This document shows positions 8,717 to 18,273 of a stretch of 64,000 nt of DNA, piece by piece. Within the stretch, counting starts at the first letter, position 1. The number at the start of each line of letters is the position of its first letter. Location of the stretch: the NCBI GenBank assembly GCA_020628645.1, contig JAHDES010000003.1, positions 62,001-126,000 of the forward strand. The letters are read 5' to 3'. The notes under the pieces are model-generated. The model saw only the letters and a program-made list of their open reading frames with translations. It had not been told where the DNA came from and made no database searches. The DNA is from Saprospiraceae bacterium (GTDB lineage Bacteria > Bacteroidota > Bacteroidia > Chitinophagales > Saprospiraceae). Both the position numbers and the translations under genes were made by a program.

Positions 8717-10123
8717 ATGGCTCAACACAATTTCAATAACCCAAATACTCTTCCAAGTCGACTTTCCGAGTACGAGTACATGTCACAAAAGGGAACGGTA
8801 GGTTTCTTTGAGGAAAAGGTATTTTTAGACTTCGTAAAATACTACGAACAAGAGGATGCACTTGATAAAGCACTAGCTGTTATAGATCATGCTTTAGAGC
8901 AACATTCCTACTCTGCCAATCTACATGTGTACAAGGCTCGTATGCTCATGGAATTCAAAGAAGAATCTCAAGCCTTAGAATTTTTAAATCGCGCACATGC
9001 TTTATCTCCATCAGATGTTGACATACAAATCTTACGTTCCGAGGTACTGACTTTTCTTGGGCATCATGAGGAAGCATTAGTTGCTATTGAACATGTAAAT
9101 CAACAAATAGATCAACTCCCAGAACAACTTTATTTGTGTAGAGCCTACATTTATGAACAACAAGCTAATTTTGACGCTCTCTTCCTTGAATTACAACAAT
9201 ATCTTTTGTTAGATCCACATGATGAAGAAAGCCTAAAACACATTATGTTTTGTGTAGAAGTCACCGAAAAATATAAAGAAAGTGTTCAATTTCATCTAAC
9301 GCTAATTGATAAAGCCCCATATTCTTACATGGCTTGGTGTAATTTAGGTCATGCATATGCTGCTATAGAAGATTATGTAAATGCCGCTGATGCTTTTGAA
9401 TACGCTTTTTTGATTAAGGGTAAATTTGTACATGCATATAAAGCATTTGCAAAAATGTGTTTTAAATTAAAGGACTATGGTCGTGCACTTCGGGCATTTG
9501 AAGACTTATTAGATCAGTTAGAAACACCTGATGCTGATTTATTAACCAATATTGGAGAATGTTATGAACATCTCCATAAATTTGAATTAGCACATATTTT
9601 CTATAATAAGTCAAAAAAAGTAAATCATCAATCTTCTTATAATTATTATAGAATTGGAGAGTGTTATGTCAAGCAACAACTTTGGTCTAAAGCGATAAGT
9701 GCATATAAAAAAGCCTATAAGCTAGATGATCGAAAAGAAGAATTTCAACTGGCACTTGCCGATGTTTACTTTCAAATTGGAGATGATGAGAATGCTAAGT
9801 TCTATTTCCAAAAAGCCGTAGATACTGCTCCTGACACTCCTATTTGTTGGGTTCAGTATGCTAGTTTTTTAATGGATATTGGTGCTTTAGAAGATGCGCT
9901 TGCCGTTTTAGAAGAAGCAAATGATTATGGCATAAATGCCCATCTTCTTTATTGCAAAGTTTCCTGTCTATTTCTAATGAATAATAGATTGGAGGCGATC
10001 CAATTATTACGACAAGCTCTTGATGATTATTATAATCAGCATGATATTTTATTTCAATTTGCACCTGAAATTGAAGGAGATTCAGATATAGCAGCACTCA
10101 TAAATTTATACAATCGAAATTAA
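8717..10123 (+). CDS. Tetratricopeptide-repeat protein
   Basis: 468 residues, no signal peptide or membrane segment, so cytoplasmic. It is built of helix-turn-helix TPR units over almost its whole length; clear examples are SYMAWCNLGHAYAAIEDY, FVHAYKAFAKMCFKLKDY, NYYRIGECYVKQQLWSKA and EEFQLALADVYFQIGDDE, with the usual G/Y/A/A pattern. Such proteins act as scaffolds for protein complexes; no partner or enzymatic domain is visible. It is flanked by a long AT-rich upstream region and a perfect 16-bp terminator hairpin, so it is probably transcribed alone. Confidence 0.9.
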   Translation: MAQHNFNNPNTLPSRLSEYEYMSQKGTVGFFEEKVFLDFVKYYEQEDALDKALAVIDHALEQHSYSANLHVYKARMLMEFKEESQALEFLNRAHALSPSDVDIQILRSEVLTFLGHHEEALVAIEHVNQQIDQLPEQLYLCRAYIYEQQANFDALFLELQQYLLLDPHDEESLKHIMFCVEVTEKYKESVQFHLTLIDKAPYSYMAWCNLGHAYAAIEDYVNAADAFEYAFLIKGKFVHAYKAFAKMCFKLKDYGRALRAFEDLLDQLETPDADLLTNIGECYEHLHKFELAHIFYNKSKKVNHQSSYNYYRIGECYVKQQLWSKAISAYKKAYKLDDRKEEFQLALADVYFQIGDDENAKFYFQKAVDTAPDTPICWVQYASFLMDIGALEDALAVLEEANDYGINAHLLYCKVSCLFLMNNRLEAIQLLRQALDDYYNQHDILFQFAPEIEGDSDIAALINLYNRN

Positions 10124-10147
10124 CCCTTTTATATCTTAAATCTTCTC

Positions 10148-10192
10148 GCAACAGCCTCTAAATATTAACTATTTAGAGGCTGTTGCTTTATA
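10148..10192 (+). terminator. Strong intrinsic terminator
   Basis: A perfect 16-bp stem (10148-10163 pairing with 10171-10186, 7-base loop) is followed by TTTATAT. It lies 25 bases after the TPR gene stop. Confidence 0.9.
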
Positions 10193-10350
10193 TACATATA
10201 TGAAAAAAAATCAATGGCATATTTTTTGACTACAGTATACTATACTCCATAAAACAAGCTCATTTAGCCTGTTTCCCCATTTTTTCCTCCCTCATATAAT
10301 TTTCAACTTAAACTATGCCCATTTACTATCTAAGTTAAGCTAAAACAATC

Positions 10351-11157
10351 ATGAAAAGTTACACATCTACATTCATCTTTATATTTATACTGTTGTTAGG
10401 AATTACTTCTTGTAGGAATAAACCTGAAACTCCTGAACATGTAGCCATTTCTAATCTAGATACAAATGATCAAATTGTGGTAGGAGAAGAAATAAATAGT
10501 TTCATCCAATCCAACCCTTCTAAATTTGATGTATTAAGTTCTGAAGAATACAGTTTAGCATATGAATACCTTAACTCTTTTTTACTTACTCTAATACGAA
10601 CTGCTGAAGTAGAACGTAGGAGTGCCTTCGATTGGAAAGTGATCATATTAAAAGATGATAGTCAAACTTCTGCTTTCACTTTACCTGGAGGATATATTTA
10701 TTTGTATACAGGATTATTAAAATTTTTAAAAAACGAAAGTGAGTTAATAAGTGTGCTTGCACATGAAATTTATTATGCAGATTCTGATTTAGCTGCCAAC
10801 GCTATATTTGAAGTTATGGATGGAAACATGTTAAGTGATTTATCGCTTAGAAAAGATGTAGGTGATATATCTCAGGAACTATTTAATTTTAGAGATCTTT
10901 TATTTGATGAACTCGATATAATAAAAGCAGATAATTTTTCTATTGATGTGATTTGCCCTTTTCAATATGATGCCAATGGTCTTTACTCTTTAATGTTAGA
11001 AGCGGGAGGCTCAGGATCTTCTTCTATTGATTGGTTTCAAGTGCGTCCTATTACGACCATTCGCATGAATAATCTTATTGAACGAGCTGCTATTTGCGGA
11101 GTCGATGAAGCTACTTTTAATGAACGTTATATGGAATTTCTTGCAAGTTTACCTTAA
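10351..11157 (+). CDS. M48-like lipoprotein with degenerate zinc site (probable pseudo-protease)
   Basis: 268 residues with a lipoprotein signal ending GITSC (Cys 21). The block SAFTLPGGYIYLYTGLLKFL followed by ELISVLAHEIYYADSD is that of M48 (BepA/LoiP-type) metalloproteases. The zinc motif HExxH is altered: it reads HEIYY, so His 138 and Glu 139 remain but the second histidine is Tyr 142. The downstream ExxAD element that normally gives the third ligand reads IIKAD. Two of three zinc ligands are therefore absent and catalysis is unlikely. The rest of the frame is intact, which suggests a retained non-enzymatic role in envelope maintenance, for example as a chaperone or adaptor. No partner gene is adjacent. 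Confidence 0.75.
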   Translation: MKSYTSTFIFIFILLLGITSCRNKPETPEHVAISNLDTNDQIVVGEEINSFIQSNPSKFDVLSSEEYSLAYEYLNSFLLTLIRTAEVERRSAFDWKVIILKDDSQTSAFTLPGGYIYLYTGLLKFLKNESELISVLAHEIYYADSDLAANAIFEVMDGNMLSDLSLRKDVGDISQELFNFRDLLFDELDIIKADNFSIDVICPFQYDANGLYSLMLEAGGSGSSSIDWFQVRPITTIRMNNLIERAAICGVDEATFNERYMEFLASLP

Positions 11158-11251
11158 CACAATGTCTTCATAACTTTGACTTAAGGGGTATTTATTTAGC
11201 TAAATCTTACGGATGTTTTTGAAGCCCCTTTTATTTATCCGTTTATTTCAT

Positions 11252-11259
11252 TATATTTG
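11252..11259 (+). promoter_or_regulatory. Bacteroidota -7 box, rimP operon promoter
   Basis: TATATTTG matches the TAnnTTTG -7 consensus of the primary sigma factor in this phylum. It would place transcription start near 11264, about 70 bases before rimP. Confidence 0.65.
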
Positions 11260-11280
11260 CAGAGAATTCATCTCTTAGGA

Positions 11281-11310
11281 GAGGGAACACGACAAGTGAT
11301 TCCCTCTTTT
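11281..11310 (+). terminator. Terminator-like hairpin in the rimP leader
   Basis: GAGGGAA (11281-11287) pairs with TTCCCTC (11300-11306) and is followed by TTTTCATTTT. It lies inside the predicted 5' leader between the promoter and rimP. An upstream CTCTTAGGAGAG segment could form a competing hairpin that takes part of the left arm. This is the layout of an attenuator. Confidence 0.6.
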
Positions 11311-11333
11311 CATTTTAAGGAAACTACCAAAAC

Positions 11334-11816
11334 GTGATAACGTCAAAAATAGAACAACTTTTAAAAGATAAATTTCAAGAAGAAGAATTTATAGATTGTT
11401 TTATTGTTGAAATAAAATTTAATGAGAAAAACAATAAGCTAGAAGTATTTGTTGATAGTGATTCTAGTATGGATTTTTCCAAGTGTAGAAGAATTAGTCG
11501 CTATCTGGAAAGTTATATTGATGAAGAAGGCTGGCTAGGCGAAAAATATACACTTGAAGTTTCTTCACCTGGAATTTCTCGTCCCCTTAAATTAGTTCGT
11601 CAATACAAAAAAAATATTGGGCGAACCTTAAACCTCATCCTAACCCCAGATAACTCAAAAGAAAAAGGAAAACTCATTATAGTAACCGACGAAGCGATCA
11701 CTATTGAACAAGAAGTAAAAATTAAACAAGGAAAGAAAAAAAGAACTGAAATTCACCAAAAAGAAATTCACTACGACCAAATTAAAAAAGCCGTCGTTCA
11801 AATATCATTTAAATAA
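11334..11816 (+). CDS. rimP: Ribosome maturation factor RimP
   Basis: 160 residues, the usual RimP size; the protein is needed for 30S subunit maturation. Starts with GTG at 11334. The N-terminal alpha/beta domain contains VFVDSDSSMDFSKCRRISRYLESYIDE, and the LEVSSPGISRPLK motif before the SH3-like C-terminal domain is diagnostic. It is the first gene of the conserved rimP-nusA-infB cluster, 49 bases before nusA. The leader carries a terminator-like hairpin (11281-11310). Confidence 0.95.
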   Translation: MITSKIEQLLKDKFQEEEFIDCFIVEIKFNEKNNKLEVFVDSDSSMDFSKCRRISRYLESYIDEEGWLGEKYTLEVSSPGISRPLKLVRQYKKNIGRTLNLILTPDNSKEKGKLIIVTDEAITIEQEVKIKQGKKKRTEIHQKEIHYDQIKKAVVQISFK

Positions 11817-11865
11817 ATAAAAAGCTGAGAACATTTTATATTATTCACTTATCAAGACGTAAAAT

Positions 11866-13110
11866 ATGAATTTAGTAGATACGTTTTCGGATTTTAAAAC
11901 GGGAAAAAATATTGACCGTCCTACCATGGTTCGGGTATTGGAAGATGTATTTCGTACCCTCATTAAGAAAAAATATGGCTCAGATGAAAATTTTGATGTC
12001 ATTGTAAATACTACAAAAGGAGATTTAGAGTTATGGCGTGTTCGTGAAATTGTACCTGATGGTGAGGTGACAGACGATAGAAGTCAAATCTCCATTTCTG
12101 AAGCCTTATCTATTGATGAAGATTATGAAATCGGGGAAGAATGTTATGAGCAATTATACTTAGAGGATTTTGGTCGTCGTGCTATTATGGCTGCACGTCA
12201 AACGCTCATTTCTCGGATTATGGAATTGGAAAAAGATGAAATTTATCGTAAATATTCTGAGCGTGTTGGCGATATTGTTCTCGGCGAAGCTCATCAAATA
12301 CTAAAAAGAGAAGTTTTGGTTCTGGATGATTCGACAGGCAATGAATTAGTGCTTCCTCGAAATGAAACAATTCGTGGCGATTTCTTCCGAAAAGGCGATA
12401 TGATTAAAGCCGTAATTAAAAAAGTAGAAATGCGAAACAACAATCCTATTGTTGTTCTTTCCCGTACTGATGAAATGTTTTTGGAAAAACTACTGGAACA
12501 AGAAGTTCCTGAAATAGAAGATGGCTTAATTACCGTCAAAAATATTGTGCGCATCCCTGGAGATCGTGCTAAAGTAGCTGTTGAATCCTATGATGATCGT
12601 ATTGATCCAGTAGGTGCTTGTGTAGGTATGAAAGGTTCAAGAATTCATGGTATCGTTCGAGAATTAAGAAATGAAAATATAGATATCGTTAATTTCACAA
12701 ACAATCTTTCTTTATATATTCAACGAGCTTTAACACCTGCTAAAATCACTAGTATTGATGTTGACCAAGACGGTGCTCGTGCTGCTGTTTATCTCGATCC
12801 AGATCAAGTTTCTTTGGCGATAGGTAAAGGAGGGACAAATATCAAACTAGCAGGTCGCTTGACAGGTTTTGATATTGATGTATTTAGAAACACTGAAGAA
12901 TTTGAAGAAATTGATGATGTCGATTTAGATGAATTCGTAGATGAATTAGAAGGTTGGGTCATTGACGAACTTAAAGGCATTGGTTGTGATACTGCTCGTA
13001 GTGTATTGGATTTGAGTAAAGAAGAATTAGTCCGTCGTACAGATTTAGAAGAGGAAACAGTGATGGATGTACTTCGTATTCTTGAGTCAGAATTTGATGA
13101 AGCACAGTAA
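11866..13110 (+). CDS. nusA: Transcription termination/antitermination factor NusA
   Basis: 414 residues, typical for Bacteroidota NusA. Order: N-terminal RNA polymerase-binding domain (residues 1-125), S1 domain (about 130-195), two KH domains (VGACVGMKGSRIHGIVREL near 245 and SLAIGKGGTNIKLAGRLTG near 315, each with a GxxG loop), then an acidic tail with a short helix-hairpin-helix region (DELKGIGCDTARSVLDLSKEEL). NusA binds RNA polymerase and nascent RNA to tune pausing and termination. It shares the operon with rimP upstream; infB downstream is separated by about 480 bases containing a long hairpin and a promoter-like box. Confidence 0.97.
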   Translation: MNLVDTFSDFKTGKNIDRPTMVRVLEDVFRTLIKKKYGSDENFDVIVNTTKGDLELWRVREIVPDGEVTDDRSQISISEALSIDEDYEIGEECYEQLYLEDFGRRAIMAARQTLISRIMELEKDEIYRKYSERVGDIVLGEAHQILKREVLVLDDSTGNELVLPRNETIRGDFFRKGDMIKAVIKKVEMRNNNPIVVLSRTDEMFLEKLLEQEVPEIEDGLITVKNIVRIPGDRAKVAVESYDDRIDPVGACVGMKGSRIHGIVRELRNENIDIVNFTNNLSLYIQRALTPAKITSIDVDQDGARAAVYLDPDQVSLAIGKGGTNIKLAGRLTGFDIDVFRNTEEFEEIDDVDLDEFVDELEGWVIDELKGIGCDTARSVLDLSKEELVRRTDLEEETVMDVLRILESEFDEAQ

Positions 13111-13592
13111 TAAATAAAAATAAATGAACTATTTATTGTTTTTTTAGGTTAGTGCTATTTTATGTAACCTAAAAAAAGAAACTTGAATAGTTCATTTATA
13201 AAAAATGATGCTATAAATCTCATTTTATTAAAGATATGCCTTGTTATTAGGAGCTAAATTGAGATTTTCGCTTTATTTTCAGTAGTTTATAACGCTTTTT
13301 ATACTCAAACTATTGAGAATAAGGAGTTTTAGGTTAACTTTGTATCCAATTTGGATAAATGGCATGTTTTGATGCTATTAAAGCATTTTAAAAATGCTAA
13401 TTATTTATCCACTCAATTAATAAAAGATAGATTTCATTACTATCTATCTTTCAAAAGTAAAAGTCTTTGGCAATTTTATGTTTTAACTAAAAAAATAATC
13501 ACCTTATGTAGCTTTAGAACATTGTAGTATACCAAGACTTTTGCGACTTTATTTTTAACCACTTTCTAGATTTGTGAAAGTAAAATTGAAGA
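13111..13592 (+). promoter_or_regulatory. Structured nusA-infB spacer with hairpins and internal promoter
   Basis: A 480-base gap in an operon that is usually tight. At 13120-13199 a long hairpin has an outer stem ATAAATGAACTATT/AATAGTTCATTTAT and an inner stem around TTTTTAGGTTA/TAACCTAAAAA, so transcripts may end or be processed there. TAACTTTG at 13335-13342 fits the -7 consensus, with a TTG about 20 bases upstream. The predicted infB leader (about 245 nt) holds two further inverted repeats: AGCATTTT-A-AAAATGCT (13382-13398) and AAAGATAGAT/ATCTATCTTT (near 13423-13451). Confidence 0.6.
13335..13342 (+). promoter_or_regulatory. Putative infB -7 box
   Basis: TAACTTTG matches TAnnTTTG, with TTG at 13313-13315 as a possible -33 element. 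It would give infB its own transcript with a leader of about 245 nt. Confidence 0.55.
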
Positions 13593-16571
13593 ATGGCTAA
13601 ACGCTTAGTAAAAGTAGCAAAAGAATTAAACGTCGGTACATCCACTATTGTAGAACATCTCAATAGTAAAGGTTTTGATATTGATAATAAACCTACAGCA
13701 AAAGTAACCGACGAAATGTATTCGGAATTACTCAACGAATTCCAACGTTCTATTGCAATTAAAGAAAAGGCAGATCAACTTATTATTGGTACACGCCCCG
13801 CTCCTCCTAAAAAAGAATCTGTCAAAGAGGAAATTACAAATCCTATTCCTACCCCTCCTAAAGTTGTTAAAGAAGAAGATACTCCTCCTCCTATTATTGA
13901 AGAACCAACTCCAACTCCAGTTGTAGAAGTTGTTGAGACTATAGAAGAACCGATTAAACCAAAAGTTGGTTTAAAGGTTTTGGGTAAAATAAACTTGGAT
14001 CAACCTAAAAAGAAAACACCTGCTCCTGAACCCGAACCCGAACCTGATTTAAAGGAAGATGTGAAAGAAAAAGTAGAGGAGGTACTAGATAAAGATATTG
14101 TTAGTGATGAGGTCAATAGTATTAAAAACGAAACACCTTCCTCTGTAGAAGAAAATATCCCTGTAGAATCTAAACCTATAGAAATCAATTCAACTGAAAA
14201 AGAAATTGCCGAAGAATCCTCTGATAAGTCTCAAACTATTCCTTCACCAAGTACTGAAAAAGAACAACTTCCCAAAACCAAAAGTGAAGAAGAAGGAGAA
14301 GCTGTAAAAGATAAGCCTCAAGAAAAAGAAATGATTCGTGCTGCCACACCTGAGCTACGTGGTCTCAAAATCTTGGGTAAAATTGAGATAAAAGATAAAC
14401 CTAAGAAAGGAGCTAAATCCGATAAAGATAAAAAATCAAATAAAGAAGGAAATAAACCTTCTGATAATAAAGATCAACCTAAAAAACGTCGTAGAAAACG
14501 TAAAAAGGTAGTTCAATCTAGTGGAGATAATAATTCTAATCAAGGAAGAGGAAACCGGGGTGGCAATAATCGCGGGGGAGGCAATCGCGGAGGTAATAAT
14601 CGTGGGGGTAATCGTAGAGGAGGCCCCAAAAGAGATGAAGTAAAAGAAGTTTCTGCTAAAGAAATCGAAGAAAAAATCAAAGCAACAATGGCGCGCCTCC
14701 AAGGAGGTAATAAGAAAAAACGCCAACGTCTTCGTAGAGAACACCGAGAAAATATTCGCGAAAAACAAGAATTACGTGAATTAGAAAACGAGCCAACAGG
14801 CTTACAACTTACAGAGTTCGTTTCTGTATCTGAATTAGCTAGCTTAATGAACGTTCCAGTTACAGAAGTGATTACAACCTGTATGAATCTAGGAGTCATC
14901 GTTTCTATTAACCAACGTTTAGATGCTGAAATCATTGAACTCGTCGCAGATGAATTTGGGCACACTGTTGAATTCATTTCTGCTGAAGAAGAAGTGGAGG
15001 AAGAAGAAGAAATAATAGATGATCCTGCTGATTTAGTCCCTCGTTCTCCAATTGTTACTGTTATGGGACACGTTGACCATGGTAAAACGTCTCTCTTGGA
15101 TTATATTCGTAATGCAAATGTGGCTGATGGTGAAGCAGGAGGTATTACACAGCATATTGGTGCTTATGAAGTAGAAGTAGGTGAAGAGAAAAAGCGAATT
15201 ACTTTCCTTGATACACCTGGTCACGAAGCCTTTACTGCGATGCGTGCCAGAGGTGCAAAAGTAACGGATATTGCCATTATTATTATTTCGGCAGATGACA
15301 AAATAATGCCACAAACCAAAGAGGCGATTAGTCATGCACAAGCTGCTGGTGTACCAATGGTTTTTGCCATTAATAAAATTGATAAAGATGGTGCTCAACC
15401 TGATCGTATCAAACAAGAATTAGCAGGAATGAATCTGCTCATCGAAGAATGGGGTGGAGATTATCAATCTCAAGATATTTCTGCTAAAATGGGTACAAAC
15501 ATTGATGAATTACTTGAAAAAGTATTACTTCAAGCGGAATTATTAGAATTACAAGCCAATCCTAGTCGAGAAGCATTAGGAACGGTCATCGAAGCATCAT
15601 TGGATAAAGGGCGAGGATATGTTACCAAAATTTTAGTACAAAATGGTTCACTCCAAATAGGTGATCCTATTGTTGCTGGAGAGCATTCTGGTAAAATCAA
15701 AGCCATGTTCAACGAACGCGGTAAAAAAGTGAAATCTGCGGGGCCATCTACTCCTGTTTTAGTACTCGGATTAAGTGGTGCACCACAAGCAGGAGAGAAG
15801 TTTAAAGAAATGGCTAGCGAACCAGAAGCGCGTCAAATTGCTTCGCGTCGAGCACAAATCACTCGTGAACAATCAAATCGTGCCAATAAGCGTATTAGTC
15901 TAGATGAAATCGGTCGTCGTTTAGCTCTAGGTAACTTTAAAGAACTTAACTTGATCGTAAAAGGTGATGTAGATGGTTCTATTGAAGCCCTATCGGATTC
16001 TTTAATCAAACAATCTATTGAAACCGTACAAGTAAATGTCATTCATAAAGCAGTAGGACAAATTATTGAGTCAGATGTCCTTTTAGCTTCTGCATCCGAT
16101 GCAATTATTATTGGTTTCCAAGTTCGTCCATCATTAGGTGCACGGAAACTAGCAGAGCGAGAGGGGGTACAAATTAAAATGTATTCTATTATTTATGAAG
16201 CCATTGAAGAAGTACGAGCTGCCATCGAAGGAATGCTTGAACCTACACAAGAAGAAAAAATCATGGGGCAAGTACAAGTTCGAGAGGTTTATAAAATTAG
16301 CCGTGTAGGTACAGTAGCTGGTTGTTATGTACAAGAAGGACGTATAGCTCGTAATAGTAATGTAAGAATTATTCGAAATGGTATTGTCATCTATCCAACT
16401 AAGGAAGGTGTTGTTGGAGAATTAGCTTCTTTGAAACGTTTTAAAGATGATGTCAAAGATGTGAAGAATGGAATGGAATGTGGGGTAAGTATCAAAAACT
16501 ACAATGATATCAAGGTAGATGATATTATTGAAGCTTACGAAATTGTAGAAATCAAACAGAAATTGGGATAA
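13593..16571 (+). CDS. infB: Translation initiation factor IF-2
   Basis: 992 residues. An N-terminal IF2_N helix bundle (residues 1-50) is followed by a long disordered, charge-rich linker (about 60-385) with a PEPEPEPDL run and an arginine-glycine tract near residues 318-347. A second IF2_N unit (about 410-455) precedes the GTPase domain: G1 GHVDHGKTS (about 490), G3 [10 protein letters not shown]4 NKID, then domains II to IV with [10 protein letters not shown] and an [14 protein letters not shown] block. It delivers initiator tRNA to the 30S subunit and promotes subunit joining. It is probably expressed both from the rimP promoter and from the internal promoter at 13335. Confidence 0.98.
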   Translation: MAKRLVKVAKELNVGTSTIVEHLNSKGFDIDNKPTAKVTDEMYSELLNEFQRSIAIKEKADQLIIGTRPAPPKKESVKEEITNPIPTPPKVVKEEDTPPPIIEEPTPTPVVEVVETIEEPIKPKVGLKVLGKINLDQPKKKTPAPEPEPEPDLKEDVKEKVEEVLDKDIVSDEVNSIKNETPSSVEENIPVESKPIEINSTEKEIAEESSDKSQTIPSPSTEKEQLPKTKSEEEGEAVKDKPQEKEMIRAATPELRGLKILGKIEIKDKPKKGAKSDKDKKSNKEGNKPSDNKDQPKKRRRKRKKVVQSSGDNNSNQGRGNRGGNNRGGGNRGGNNRGGNRRGGPKRDEVKEVSAKEIEEKIKATMARLQGGNKKKRQRLRREHRENIREKQELRELENEPTGLQLTEFVSVSELASLMNVPVTEVITTCMNLGVIVSINQRLDAEIIELVADEFGHTVEFISAEEEVEEEEEIIDDPADLVPRSPIVTVMGHVDHGKTSLLDYIRNANVADGEAGGITQHIGAYEVEVGEEKKRITFLDTPGHEAFTAMRARGAKVTDIAIIIISADDKIMPQTKEAISHAQAAGVPMVFAINKIDKDGAQPDRIKQELAGMNLLIEEWGGDYQSQDISAKMGTNIDELLEKVLLQAELLELQANPSREALGTVIEASLDKGRGYVTKILVQNGSLQIGDPIVAGEHSGKIKAMFNERGKKVKSAGPSTPVLVLGLSGAPQAGEKFKEMASEPEARQIASRRAQITREQSNRANKRISLDEIGRRLALGNFKELNLIVKGDVDGSIEALSDSLIKQSIETVQVNVIHKAVGQIIESDVLLASASDAIIIGFQVRPSLGARKLAEREGVQIKMYSIIYEAIEEVRAAIEGMLEPTQEEKIMGQVQVREVYKISRVGTVAGCYVQEGRIARNSNVRIIRNGIVIYPTKEGVVGELASLKRFKDDVKDVKNGMECGVSIKNYNDIKVDDIIEAYEIVEIKQKLG

Positions 16572-16600
16572 ATATTATTCTTTTAACTGTTAAAAATATA

Positions 16601-16634
16601 GGCACTATCTTCCAATGAGGGTAGTGCCTTTTTT
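16601..16634 (+). terminator. Intrinsic terminator after infB
   Basis: GGCACTATC (16601-16609) pairs with GGTAGTGCC (16620-16628) with one G-U pair, and is followed by TTTTTT. It closes the rimP-nusA-infB block. Confidence 0.9.
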
Positions 16635-16691
16635 GATAGCCCAACTTTTTTTCCTATCATAGCATTAGAAAATCAACTAAAGTTCAAAATC

Positions 16692-18143
16692 ATGCGCTAT
16701 CTATTTCCCTTATTTTTTCTTTTTTCTAATCTAATCATTGCTCAAAATGATACCTACCAATTGATCGGAGCAATGCTTGCTGAAACTCCCATTGAAGAAA
16801 ATTTACAAGAATTATGTGATGAAATTGGAGGACGTGTTACGGGTTCTAAAGCTAATGAAAAAGCTGTAGAATGGAGCTATCAAAAGTTTCAAGAAGCTGG
16901 AGTATCCGTTCGAAAACAAGCTTTTGAAATGCCTGTATTATGGCTACCTGAATCTACACAAGCGAGAGTAAGTGGTGCTTTGGATTTTCAACCTAACATT
17001 GTTGCTAAATATCAAACCCCTCCAGGGAAATATCAAGGTCGATTGATTTATGTCGGTACAGGTACTCCACAAGAAATGGAACCCGTTCTGGAGCAAGTTC
17101 GAGGTAACTTTGTATTGGTAGAAATGGATCTATGCTTAGATATAAATGGGCTTTTTGCAGAATATGCAGCTGCTACTACTGTTGAAAACGCAGCTCAAAA
17201 ATATGGTGCAAAAGGAATCATTTTCATGTCTTCTCGCCCGAAGGGATTATTGTATCGTTTCATTACTTCTAAAGCAACTGACAATACTATGCCCCAATTC
17301 GTCATGGCACGTGAAGATGCTAAACGCTGTATGCGTACCCTTCAATTGGATAAACAATTAGCTATTAATATTGATATAAAAGCACAAACAGGTGATGCTT
17401 TTACCAGTGAAAATGTAATCGCAGAAATTCGTGGCTCAGAAAAACCTGATGAAGTCGTGGTTATTGGCGCACATCTTGATTCATGGGCCTTAGGCACTGG
17501 AGCAAATGATAATGGTTGCAATGTAAGTATGATGATTGATATTGCTCGTCAAATGAAAAAATTGGGTATTCAACCTAAGCGGACTATTCGATTTGCTTTG
17601 TGGAATGGCGAAGAGCAAGGTTACTTTGGTTCATGGGCTTATACGCGCGAACAAGCTAGACAGTTAGATAAACACATTATGGCATTGTCAATTGATATTG
17701 GAAGTGGCGCATTAACTGGTTTTTTTACAAACGGACAAGCTAAGTTAATCCCTGCTTTAGAAAAAGTACTCGCTCCTGTACAAGCTCTAGGAGAATTTAC
17801 TCATTTGAATATTCCTATCGTAGGCACCGATAATTTTGATTTCATGTTAGAAGGTGTTGCCAATTTAGTTGGTAATCATAAACCTGCTTCCTATGGTATA
17901 AATTATCATGCTTCTTCTGATACTTTTGATAAAGTAGATTTAAAAACTCTTAAAACAAATAGTGCTATCATTGCCACACTTGCCCTTGGTTTTGCAAATT
18001 TAGACGAAAAAGATATTACTTGGAAGCGACAAAATCGTGCGGAAATTCAAGAAATTTTTGATGCAAATAAATTAGAATTTACCATGCGTATGTTCAATGT
18101 ATGGACACCTTGGGTAGAAAAAACAAGAGGTAGGAAAGAGTAA
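16692..18143 (+). CDS. Secreted M28-family zinc peptidase
   Basis: 483 residues with a signal peptide (MRYLFPLFFLFSNLIIAQ). A protease-associated (PA) insert lies near residues 110-220, followed by the M28 catalytic domain: GAHLDSWALGTGANDNGCN gives the first His (about 260) and the bridging Asp, WNGEEQGYFGS gives the catalytic and ligand glutamates, SIDIGSG follows, and YHASSDTFDKVD gives the last His. All metal ligands look intact. The closest type is plasma glutamate carboxypeptidase (carboxypeptidase Q)-like. It should act in the periplasm or outside the cell on peptides; no T9SS tail is seen. Confidence 0.92.
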   Translation: MRYLFPLFFLFSNLIIAQNDTYQLIGAMLAETPIEENLQELCDEIGGRVTGSKANEKAVEWSYQKFQEAGVSVRKQAFEMPVLWLPESTQARVSGALDFQPNIVAKYQTPPGKYQGRLIYVGTGTPQEMEPVLEQVRGNFVLVEMDLCLDINGLFAEYAAATTVENAAQKYGAKGIIFMSSRPKGLLYRFITSKATDNTMPQFVMAREDAKRCMRTLQLDKQLAINIDIKAQTGDAFTSENVIAEIRGSEKPDEVVVIGAHLDSWALGTGANDNGCNVSMMIDIARQMKKLGIQPKRTIRFALWNGEEQGYFGSWAYTREQARQLDKHIMALSIDIGSGALTGFFTNGQAKLIPALEKVLAPVQALGEFTHLNIPIVGTDNFDFMLEGVANLVGNHKPASYGINYHASSDTFDKVDLKTLKTNSAIIATLALGFANLDEKDITWKRQNRAEIQEIFDANKLEFTMRMFNVWTPWVEKTRGRKE

Positions 18144-18221
18144 TTTTTTTGTCTGAAATCAAGAACAATTTCCATACTACGCTATTTATTATATGTATAA
18201 AATTGTAATTTTCATTTTTTT

Positions 18222-18242
18222 TTGAAATAGTTATAATTTCAA
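18222..18242. promoter_or_regulatory. Palindromic operator candidate before the GbsR-like gene
   Basis: A perfect 7-bp inverted repeat, TTGAAAT and ATTTCAA, with a 7-base spacer, about 31 bases before the regulator's start codon. Its size and symmetry fit a dimeric winged-helix regulator, so autoregulation is a reasonable guess. Confidence 0.4.
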
Positions 18243-18273
18243 GAATATAAATATTAAAGACGTATACTACAAT

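Noticed and set aside
14436-14977. Long minus-strand open frames inside infB
   Set aside because: Shadow frames of the highly repetitive, low-complexity IF-2 linker; the plus-strand frame has all IF-2 motifs.
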